From Hysterangium stoloniferum (Eukaryota > Basidiomycota > Agaricomycetes > Hysterangiales > Hysterangiaceae), in assembly GCA_015178975.1 (NCBI GenBank), contig WHVD01000121.1, positions 1-64,000 on the forward strand: a stretch of DNA of 64,000 nucleotides, given 5' to 3'. The position numbers and the translations under genes are program-made. The notes below the pieces were generated by a model. It made no database searches. It was not told the origin of the DNA and worked only from the letters and a program-made list of their open reading frames with translations. Positions 10,090-19,671 of the stretch are shown here, in pieces. Numbering within the stretch: position 1 is the first letter of the stretch; the number at the start of each line of letters is the position of its first letter.

Positions 10090-13000
10090 ATGACCCCGAG
10101 TAGTTCAAAACCTCGTCAAAGACCTGCAAGTCTGGAACCACCCGGTAATGTCACCATGAGGAAGTCTTCATTGACTTTTTAAAAACCAGTTCCTCCTGTA
10201 AGTTCCCCCGGAGCAGCAGCCGGACTGTCAATGGATACTCCCCCAGGCTCATGCAAAGAACGTCCACCAACTGGGCAGTTGAGTACTCCTGGAGCTAATG
10301 TAGAGACTACCAGTGCCCCTGAACCCGTTCTCTTGTTCCCACCTAGGCAGGTCATCCGCAAGCAATTCTTTGGGGGTCATATGGTTTACGCTCAGCCCAT
10401 CGACTTACAATGGGACACATACTACACCAATCGAATCCCTGCGGATCAGGTTACTCCCTTTGTGGAGGAGTACAATACGGATTACCCTCTTTTCCCGGTG
10501 ACTATAGCAGTCTGGTTAGGTTGTTATCAGGCCATTTTATTGGCGCAGGATCTATTCACGTGACCTGTAACCCTTGAGGATCTGACCCGCTCGATTCCTG
10601 AATGGTCGAGTGAGGTTACTTCTGTTATGGAAGGAGGAAGGACAATTCTTAAGCAAGAAGTGTTCTCTTTATTTCTCGAAGCGCTCTGTGCACACGATGA
10701 TGCATTGCAAATCCTTCATGTCCTACTCGGTGGGGATCACATCATCCCCAAGGTTGACTACCAGTATATATACATCCGGATGTTGGAGGAATCTCTTAAT
10801 GGGATCACTCGGAATTCCTCGTTTGCATATTTTACTCTAAGGGGTCAGTTAAGGCGAAATCAGAGGAGACTCGATAAGATGGTTTTGGAAGTGCTCTACC
10901 CTTATGGTGATTCCATCCAGGTACCTGATTCACCCATCTCCACAACTAGTTCGTTTGTTCGTACCCTGAATGGGTCTCCTGACACTCGTTTTCTTCATTC
11001 GCTCAATCGTCCCATTGTTTTGCAAGACTTCCCATCAGATATGAGGATGCAAGTTGCAGACCGTCTTCAGGAAAAGGGAATGGAAATCTGCACTCCCCTC
11101 TATCAACCTCAGCCTCATCCGCCTTTGAATACGACTAGATTGAGAGAGAAATTTTGAAGGAGCCCAGCCCGGCACCTCCTCAGGGGACTCATCGTTCTCG
11201 TGTCACTTTCGAATGAATCTCAAACCATCCTAACCTCGGTGATGAGATACCCACGACTAGACATAGATTGGTTGCCAATAGGGGTCAACCGTCCTTCTCT
11301 ACTGCATTCACCGGGGGCATAGCTGGTCAGGTTGCTGGTCAAGGATCTCTGAACCCAGACGATCCCCGCCATTCCCTGCCAATCTCCTCAAATCCCTTTC
11401 TGCCACCAGGAGGACCCCCTAGCAGTTCGTCTGGGAGCTCTAGTAATTCAGGCTATGGAGGGAATTCGGGATGTGGGGGGCATCATGGGGGAGTACCTAA
11501 CCCTCCCTTTCAAACTCTGACGCAATCTTGAGCCAGCACACTTATCGATGACTTACCTAAGGAGAAAAGGATCTCTCTGAACACCACCAATGACATCAAG
11601 ATAAAATGGTCTGACCTTCCCGAATACGATGGAACTCAATCCAAGGCCCTGGACTACATCATGGATATCATGAGTCTTTCGGAGATCTCAGACTCCATGA
11701 GCACATTGTTAGGAGTCGCTCTGCCAAGATGACTCACCGGCAATGCCAAGATCTGGTGGAGCACCTTAGACCGGGAGCCCAGCCCGGCACCTCCTCAGGG
11801 GACTCATCGTTCTCGTGTCACTTTCGAATGAATCTCAAACCATCCTAACCTTGGTGATGAGATACCCACGACTAGACATAGATTGGTTGCCAATAGGGGT
11901 CAACCGTCCTTCTCTACTGCATTCACCGGGGGCATAGCTGGTCAGGTTGCTGGTCAAGGATCTCTGAACCCAGACGATCCCCGCCATTCCCTGCCAATCT
12001 CCTCAAATCCCTTTCTGCCACCAGGAGGACCCCCTAGCAGTTCGTCTGGGAGCTCTAGTAATTCAGGCTATGGAGGGAATTCGGGATGTGGGGGGCATCA
12101 TGGGGGAGTACCTAACCCTCCCTTTCAAACTCTGACGCAATCTTGAGCCAGCACACTTATCGATGACTTACCTAAGGAGAAAAGGATCTCTCTGAACACC
12201 ACCAATGACATCAAGATAAAATGGTCTGACCTTCCCGAATACGATGGAACTCAATCCAAGGCCTTGGACTACATCATGGATATCATGAGTCTTTCGGAGA
12301 TCTCAGACTCCATGAGCACATTGTTAGGAGTCGCTCTGCCAAGATGACTCACCGGCAATGCCAAGATCTGGTGGAGCACCTTAGACCGTGAACATCGCAC
12401 TGAGTTCAGTCGATCTCATGGATTGTTCCTTTGGGGAATTGTAGAGGGATTACTTGGAACTCGTTGGCACAAGTCTTTAGCCTTAGAATGGGAAGCCATG
12501 AAATTTCGACAAGTCAGCCATGATCGAGAGACACCCGTTCACTACATTCAACGGAGAATTAAGCTTTATCGATTCTTGTATGGTTTCCACCAAAATCAAA
12601 AGGACGAAACATGTAGACTCATCCTCATGCTACCCATGGAATGGCTTTACCTTCTACAAGGACAACCCATTGACGACATCATGAGCTTGCAGACTTATGC
12701 TAACAATCTGCAAGAGGCTCTGATCAACACTTGGGTCCAAACACATCGAGAGCGTTACTGGTTTCAGAAGCCCAGAGTCATGATCGCCGAACAGGAAGAG
12801 TCGGATCCTTGGCATGAGGAAGAATACTCTGGGGGAACCGACCCCATTAGTTGAGGGCACACCCTTCTCAGCGAAGTTGAGGACAAAACCATCCTTAAGA
12901 GAACTAACGTGAAACAGGGTAAGAAGCATGGCAAGTTCTTTTTCGAATGAAGCGACAAGAAAAGTGCCACTAAACCTCTGAAGGAGTGCTGGATTTGCGG

Positions 13001-13658
13001 GAGTTTAGAGCATTTTAAGATTGACTGCCCCCATGCTGGTAGGATGTCACATTATGTCTCTATTAACAAATGCTCCACGCAGAACCCAACTGAGGAGGTG
13101 GAGGATCAGAGAGCTTATGAAACGGTTTATGGATTAAGCATACAGGGACAAGTACATAACGTTGATGAGGAATCAATTTTCATTTCTGTCTACCTTTCTC
13201 AAACAGAGGACGACGTTGTTTCAGATGTGAACCCATCTTCAAATGAGAATGAGGCATCGCAAGTCTATATTTCTATATCAGACTGTGATTTTCTCGAGAA
13301 AGGAGATTGGCTAGGTGCTCATCATCAGAACCGGAAAGGTCTGACGGAGATGGGAACCTTCTCACGACCCAAACCCCCCACCATTGAGGAAATCGTCGAC
13401 GAGGAAGTATTTGTGAACCGATCTAAGGAAATAAGTCAGACCTATGTTATACAGGATCCCTCTAAGTCAGAGGGATCGGAGGAGGAGAACTTCCCCTTCG
13501 ATCCAGGACAATTACCCAACTTAATTCCTTGTGACGAGTCAGACTCTGAAGTGGATGACTCCATCCTGAACGCTACGTCCAATATACCTAACAGTAGACG
13601 TGTCAGGAGGAACATCAAACTGGTTACAAGAAAAGAAAGCAAAAGACCCAGAGTTTAA
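10090..13658 (+). pseudogene. gag: B gag, multiply interrupted
   Basis: The likely start is the ATG at 10090 (MTPSSSKPRQ...). The frame runs with a TAA near 10180 and a TGA at 10561-10563 to about 11157, then shifts. It continues through a 615-bp tandem duplication (11159-12388) and the capsid-like region (12389-12950) to a CCHC zinc knuckle CWICGSLEHFKIDC near 12990-13030. An acidic C-terminal tail ends at a TAA at 13656-13658. Most other in-frame stops are TGA (for example 11529, 12144, 12852 and 12948). In an intact relative this would form the capsid and bind RNA. The domain assignment rests on the zinc knuckle and on its position before protease. Confidence 0.75.
11159..12388 (+). repeat. 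615-bp tandem duplication within B gag
   Basis: Bases 11159-11773 are repeated directly as 11774-12388. I see only a couple of differences by eye (C/T near 11240 versus 11855, and C/T in AAGGCCCTGG versus AAGGCCTTGG). Each copy contains the same three TGA stops and a Gly/Ser/Pro-rich segment. The stops therefore either predate the duplication or the copies have been homogenised. Confidence 0.93.
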
Positions 13659-13679
13659 TATCCTCAATCCAGTTGACTC

Positions 13680-14960
13680 ATGAAGGAGGATTCGACCATT
13701 ATTTACCACAGAAGGGACCCCCTGAGTGGTTATTCCAGTATTGGGATCTCAGCATTACACATCTACGGACGTGTAAGAAACTCAGAAGCCTCTAATCCTA
13801 TTAAAATTAGGCTGAACACTGGGGCCGACCTCTCCTTAATTTTGGAGGATTTCTATAAGGAATTAGAGGACCGCCCGCGATACCTCTCACTAACCCCTCT
13901 CTGACACCAAGAATCATTAGACGAGGGGAAACTGTTGGATTAATTCACGATGCGAACAAATGGGCCCAAACACCTAGATCTCCGACCGAGAAGGCATCAA
14001 TGCAGTCAATGGTGACCAAGATTGCTCACCTAGTAGAAAGCTTATCAAGAATAGAAGAGGAATGTGTCCTTAATCCTCGATCTCTCGGACAGTGCCCAGA
14101 ACGGGAATTCACAGATGATTTCGACCCAGCAGGCCCTAAAATGTCAGAGGTGGCCACTATGGAAATGTTTCGTGCAGAGGACCTGCATAAACTGGTTAAT
14201 TTAGGACCTGACATTCCTACTGATGTCTCCTCCCGCTTGGAGTCGGTATTAACTAAGAACGTCCAAGCCTTTGGAGTAGATGGACATTTAGGACAAGTAG
14301 ATGTCAAAGCCAATGTTCCGTTAAAGGAAGGCACGCAACCTATCTCAATGTCAATGTTTACAACTTCCCCAGGTAATAGGAAGGTCATTGACGAACAAAT
14401 GGATACTTGGTTTCAACAGGGAGTAATCAAACCGTCCAAGAGTCCTTGGGGGGTGCCAGCCTTTGTCGTTTACCACAATGAGAAACTGCGAGTAGTAATT
14501 GACTATAGGAAGTTGAACAGTCTAACAGTTACCAACGAGTTCCCATTGCCACATCAATCGGAAATCATGCAAGCGCTTTCAGGATCCAACATCCTATCTT
14601 CCTTTGATGCACTAGCCAGCTTTACCCAACTTGAGATGTTAGAAGAAGACAAACCGAAGACCGCCTTCAGATCCCATCGAGGACTGTGGCAATTCAGGAG
14701 AATGCCCTTTGGACTTCGTAACGGACCTTCTATATTCCAAAGAGTTATGCAGACTGTACTTGCGCACCTTACTTATGGATATTCTGCCTAGTTTACATTG
14801 ATGACATCGTAATCTTTTCTAAGACATGGGATGATCATCTAGAGCATTTAGATCAGGTTCTGCAAGCCATAATTGCAGCGGGAATCACTCTCTCGCCTAA
14901 AAAGTGCTATGTTGGGTATAATTCGATTCTATTACTAGGACATAAGGTGTCTAGACTTGG
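13680..14960 (+). pseudogene. pol: B pol, 5' part: protease and RT up to G1
   Basis: A protease-like segment near 13800-13870 reads LNTGADLSLI, so the catalytic Asp of DTG is replaced by Asn (AAC at 13815-13817). After a TGA and frameshift near 13905, RT begins about 14000: fingers (GVIKPSKSPWGVPAFV), palm, and FGLRNGPSIFQR near 14710. A one-base shift near 14780 leads into the active site LVYIDDIVIFSK in another frame. RT then continues to RLG at 14955, where the 2-kb solo LTR G1 intervenes. Confidence 0.82.
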
Positions 14961-15412
14961 TGTTATGTATTTCTAAGCCTTTTTCATTTTTTAAACCAAT
15001 CTCCCCTAACAAATTGCGAAAATGAATAAATAAATGTAATTATATTGCGACGATAAAATTGTACAATATTCTCTTGATTTATCTTGAAATTATACAATTT
15101 ACTTTGTATTTTTATCTAATAAATTGAGAGAGCTACGAAATTTCTATCTTTTATTCTTTTTTTATTAATATGCCGGTGACTCAGCGCTTAGTCACAATGC
15201 GCGAAAAGATCATGTGACATTCACATGGTATTTCAAACTCCGACAAAGACAAAACGCGATTTGAAATACTCGCGCATTATCAAGGTAAAATATATATTTA
15301 TATATTATTATAATAAAATTATTATATTTATGATTGACTAAAAGTAAATATAATAATTATATAATAGTATAAAGCCGGCCACCTGGTGCTTATTACACGG
15401 CGCGCGGGAAAC

Positions 15413-15633
15413 TCGTCACAACGAGTGACAGCTGTCGCAACATGTGACAGTTGTCACAAGGGCGCGGGACGGTCACAAAGGCGCGGGATGGTCACAGAGG
15501 CGCGGGACGGTCACAGAGGCGCATCGCGTGACAGTCACAGAGGCGCGCGACAGTCACAGAGGTGCGCGACAGTCACAGAGGCGTGCGACGGTCACAGAGG
15601 CGCGCGACAGTCACAACGCGTGACAGTCACAAG
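15413..15633 (+). repeat. 19-bp GC-rich palindromic minisatellite in G1
   Basis: This is a run of about ten imperfect 19-bp units of the form CACAGAGGCGCGGGACGGT. Each joins to its neighbour through GTGAC-N-GTCAC or GAC-N-GTCAC dyads. The unit sequence and copy number differ from G2 (48616-48864), where the unit reads CACAGAGACCCGTGACGGT. Confidence 0.8.
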
Positions 15634-15717
15634 ACGCGAAGGGTGTCATGCGCGCACACAGGCGCGAGAGCATTATGTCATCATATATGCTACTGCAACA
15701 AAAACAGGAAACTCTCT

Positions 15718-15994
15718 GGAACATTCCAGTAGCTTCTAATGGAATAGTAGTTAATAGGTACTAATAATAGATAGAATATTGTAGAATATTCTATAAGTTT
15801 CCAGAATGTTCTATTATGCCAAGAATATTCTATAGTGTCTTAGAAGTAGTTAGAACTTTCCACAATGCTCTAGAAAATTCTAGAAAATTCTAAATGACAT
15901 CATTCCTACCAGAATGACATCATTCAATCTTCTAGAATCTTCTAAATGACATCATTCCTTCCAGAATGACATCATTCAATCTTCTAGAATCTTC
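15718..15994 (+). promoter_or_regulatory. cluster of heat-shock-element-like motifs in G1
   Basis: Alternating nGAAn/nTTCn pentamers in perfect register include GAAaaTTCtaGAAaaTTC (15873-15890), TTCtaGAAtcTTC (15930-15942 and again 15982-15994), and several single GAAnnTTC pairs between 15718 and 15835. They lie just upstream of the TATA box at 16016. This spacing is the consensus for heat-shock factor trimers. The role is inferred. Confidence 0.6.
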
Positions 15995-16015
15995 TAAATG
16001 TCTCAGACTAAAATG

Positions 16016-16023
16016 TATATAAG
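16016..16023 (+). promoter_or_regulatory. TATA box of G1 LTR
   Basis: TATATAAG lies 22 bp downstream of the last heat-shock-like motif and about 90 bp before the hairpin array. The same motif is present in G2 at the equivalent place. Confidence 0.65.
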
Positions 16024-16114
16024 GAGCTCAGCTCCAGCCTTGAATATCAATAAAAATCAATCTTTACTACATCTTATCAGCCACATCAGTGTGCCACTGC
16101 AGCAAGCAGTTTAT

Positions 16115-16413
16115 TCCACCCCTTGTTGGGCTGTTGGACAAATAAATACAAATACTTAGTCACCTCTAGTTGAGCTGCTGACCTAAGTTATCTCAGGATT
16201 CCCTTTGTCACCTCTTGTTGAGCTTCTGACAATAGTCCTAACCCCCTGGTCACTCTTCTGACCAATCAGGATTCCATACCACCTCTTGTTGAGTTTCTGG
16301 TATTAATCCTTTATACTATAGTCACCTCTTAATTGAGTATTGATTATTAGTTTTCTTTACATTGTTATTTGTAGTTTAAGACTTCAGTCACCTCTTGTTG
16401 AGTAATTTGACTG
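16115..16413 (+). other. array of seven covarying hairpins in G1
   Basis: Seven short inverted repeats share an apical core close to CACCTCTTGTTGAGCTTCTG, in which CTC pairs with GAG, but each has a different outer stem: TCCA/TGGA (16115-16138), ACTTAGTCA/TGAC-CTAAGT (16154-16188), TTGTCA/TGACAA (16205-16232), TGGTCA/TGACCA with a shortened loop (16247-16264), ATACCA/TGGTAT (16276-16303), TAGTCA/TGATTA with a G-U pair (16319-16346), and CAGTCA/TGACTG (16385-16413). In the first unit the inner pair is CCC/GGG instead of CTC/GAG. They lie downstream of the TATA box, so they are probably transcribed. Confidence 0.7.
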
Positions 16414-16984
16414 TTTATTGCATTACAAATAATCCCTGTTCTATTGTTCATTCATTGTGAATCAGTAAAGCATATTCACATAAACAAATACTGAGAATAT
16501 CCTTGCAAGATCCTTAAGACTACATTAAGATCCTGATAAGTTAATATCACAGTAGACCTTGTAGGTTAGTGTAAATAAAGCATATATTAGCCAAATAGTG
16601 TTTTATTCTATATCTAATCTTTTGACCTGTTTATAAATATTTTTACTATTTGATAAATAGTATAAAATATATATAAACTAGCTAGCATTGAAGTTAAATC
16701 TAGCTTTGGAATCAGTAAATTGTTATTCTTATTTTAGTAGTTGTTATCACAGAAAAAGAACAAGCTTGCACAAGCGGCTCTCAAAACCTTCTTTGCAAAG
16801 TAGGGTGCATGTATTCAAGTAAACTCTTGACTTCAGGGGTTCTAAGTCTATTTAGGCTGCCACTGATTAATATCAAATACTTAAATTATTTTACCTTGCA
16901 GTGAATTGAGTATTTGCACACTTTGATAGAGCATTGGACTCCTTTTTCCAGAAAATAATATTAAAATAAGCCTAATACATTACA

Positions 16985-19480
16985 CTTGGTTTTTCGACCC
17001 ATCAAGAAAAGGTCGCCACTATACTAGAACTAGCTACGCCTTCTAGGATAGCAGATCTTCAATGTTTTCTCAGAATGGTCCTGTACTTTTCTGCATACAT
17101 ACCATTTTACTCCTGGATGGTTGCTCCGCTCTTCAACCTCTTAAAAAAGGGAGTTCATTGGACCTGGGATTCCGAACATGCCCGAGCTTTTGAAGACATT
17201 AAGGTCACATTGAGCTCTGCTCCTGTACTCGGACACCCCATGAGTGGTATGCCTTATCGGTTATACACGGACACTTCGGATTTCACACTGGGAAGTTGTC
17301 TTCAACAAATACAGAAGATGACACTTAAGGACCTAAAGGATACAAAGATTTAGGCCCAAGCAAGAGCAGCCTTCGATCAATCATAAGATGTGCCCATTTT
17401 CATCACTCATTATAAAACCAAGGAGCCGGAATTTACTTGGACAGATTCCTGGGCCTCAGATTTTGATGACACCAGCATCACAGTTGAGCGCATCATCGGC
17501 TATTGGAGCCGTACACTCAAGAAAGCAGAGTGTAATTACTCTGCCACAGAGCGCGAGGCATTAGCTGCTAAAGAGGGAATAGTCCATTTCCAGCCCTTTA
17601 TCAAGGGAGAACGTATCCTCCTGATCACTGACCATGCGGCGTTACAATGGGCCAGATCTTACGAGAATATCAATCGTCGACTGGCCGCATGGGGGGCAGT
17701 ATACGCTGCATACCCTGGTCTGGAAATCTTACATAGAGCAGGACAGATACACAGCAATGTTGACCCACTGTCTAGACTTCCCCGAGTGCCTGATTGTGCT
17801 AGCCCCACGAGAGATGACCTTTTACCAATCGTAGCGGATTCTTACAACCGGACTGACAATGAGATGTTATGGGAGAACAAACCGGTGGAAAAGGCTGTCT
17901 TTCTCACTCACCACGAGTTAGTTGAACCAGTCGGAACGATGGAAGAAGTCCCCCAAACGAAATGGGATTTGCACAACCTTCCCAGGAACGATGAACTCAA
18001 TGAGGCGAATTTTACTCTCTCAAATCCCCAATTGCTTATAGAAATTGACGAAAATTCCACTAAGGAACTTCGCGATGGATACCAGAAGGATCCTGCTTTC
18101 AGAAATCATTACACTGCTGATCCTATTTCTCCAAACATGGTAGCTACCCCTTCACATTATTTCATTGGCAAGAATAAGCTATTGTTCTTTCGAGATTCGG
18201 ACTGGAAAAGCTCACACAGGGGGTCACAGACTCTTTCAGCTGATGAAGGACCATTTCTTCTGGCTGAGGATGTTGCACAACTGCGTGGCATACACTCGCA
18301 GCTGTGACATATGCCAGAAAACTAAAGTTGATCATTCCGCTCAACAAGGAGCTCTTCGACCTGCAGATGTACCCTCAAGGCCATTTGAGGTTGTCTGAAT
18401 GGACCTGATTACAGGATTGCCTCCTTCTGCAGAGAGCAGTTACTCAGCCATCTTTGTTGCTGTGGATAAACTCACGCATTTTTTAATTTGTGAGCCCACA
18501 ACTTCAGATCTATCCGCAGAAGGATTTGCGCAAATCTTCGTGAATAAAGTGGCCACTCCTTTTGGCCTACCTTCGAGGATAATTTGTGATCGAGACAAGA
18601 GGTGGACCTGTAGATTCTGGAGAGAGGTCTGCAAGGTATACGGAAGTGCCCTTGCGGTATCCTCGTCACACCATCCTCAAACCGACGGTCAAACGGAAAA
18701 TGCCAATGCTATCGTTGAGCAAATGCTCAGAGCGTACTGTGCTTCTTTGAAGGAAAAATGGTCTAAATGGACTCAAGTGGTGGTGCATACCTACAATTCG
18801 ACAGTTCAAAGTTCAACAAGCTACGTGCCGGCCTTTTTGCTGATGGGATACTTACCGAGAGGAATGTCCCGCTGTCTAGGAGGGGATGACCCAGTGGTTC
18901 CCAGAGAATTATTGGATAGCCCTCTAGCCCACCAATGGATTTTAGAATTGGAAAACCATCGGCAGGTGGCATGGGATTCAATTGTGCAAGCACAAGAAAC
19001 GCAAGCCCGCAGCTACAATAAGAGAAGGAGATTGGTGGAAGATATCTCGGAGGGAGATTATGTTCTGATCAATCCTCATTCCCTCGAGCTCGTCGAAGCC
19101 AAAGGGCCTGGAAACTTATACAAAGACGGATAGGGCCATTCGAGGTCTTGAAGAAGATCAATTCTCAAGTCTTTCGACTTCACATTCCCTCAGAATATCA
19201 ACTGCACCCAGTGATCAACCGAGACCATCTTAAAAAGTACCACCTTTCCCCTAAGGAATTCGGATCCAGGGAGCTACTCGAGAATCCTCGGGAACTCAAT
19301 CGTAACGATGAGCAGTATGAAGTAGAAGCTATAGTAGGGCACAAAAAGCATTGAAATCGACTCCTTTTCCAAGTTCGATGGAAAGGTTAGGGACCTGAGG
19401 AGGACACCTGGTTAAACAGCAATGACCTTCATAATGCCCCTGCTCTTCTTAGAGCATACAAAGCTATTTATCGAATCTAA
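16985..19480 (+). pseudogene. pol: B pol, 3' part: RT thumb, RNase H, integrase, chromodomain
   Basis: RT continues after G1 (FSTHQEKVATILELA...). RNase H follows: TDTSDFTLGSCLQQ near 17270, with TAG and TAA stops at 17351-17385, then ITDHAALQWARS near 17625. The integrase zinc region RSCDICQKTK is near 18305 (frameshift close by). The integrase core has MDLITGLP at 18399, CDRDKRWT near 18590 and DGQTE near 18690. Its C-terminal region runs to 19133, and after a further shift a chromodomain (YEVEAIVG...VRWKG...GPEEDTWL) ends at the TAA at 19478-19480. In-frame stops include TGA at 18396 and 19352 and TAG near 19388. Confidence 0.84.
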
Positions 19481-19671
19481 CGATTGTTTCCCGTTCTCAC
19501 GATGACAACAATGTTTATTTACTTCTAGCTCTATCTCTCGCTTTCACCCCTCAGGCTTTTATCTCAATAACTGAGTGGAGTTTGAAATTAATATAAAATA
19601 TGTAAATCCACTAAAGAAATTTTCATCCCCCTATCTCTTTCCTCCACGTCAACCTCTCAAATCAGTACACT

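Larger units (their letters stand above)
14961..16984 (+). mobile_element. G1: 2.0-kb solo LTR in B RT
   Basis: The sequence starts TGTTATGTATT and ends AATACATTACA (11-bp inverted termini with one mismatch). It is flanked by the 5-bp duplication CTTGG (14956-14960 and 16985-16989), and removing it restores the RT frame of B. A second copy, G2, is at 48164-50231. There is no internal coding region, so it is best read as a very long LTR left alone after LTR-LTR recombination. Its parts are: an AT-rich start, a GTGAC/GTCAC minisatellite (15413-15633), heat-shock-like repeats (15718-15994), a TATA box (16016-16023), a hairpin array (16115-16413), and an AT-rich end. Open frames in it are not convincing. 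Confidence 0.85.

Noticed and set aside
10090..13658. TGA read as an amino acid (recoding) in B and A because nearly all stops are TGA
   Set aside because: In the comparable cases (C2 against C1, E against D) TGA faces CGA Arg codons, and functional frames in the same window end normally in TGA. Mutation explains it better.
15386..15739. Open frame of 117 codons in G1
   Set aside because: It runs through the 19-bp minisatellite, which is open by periodicity, has no homology, and is not kept in G2.
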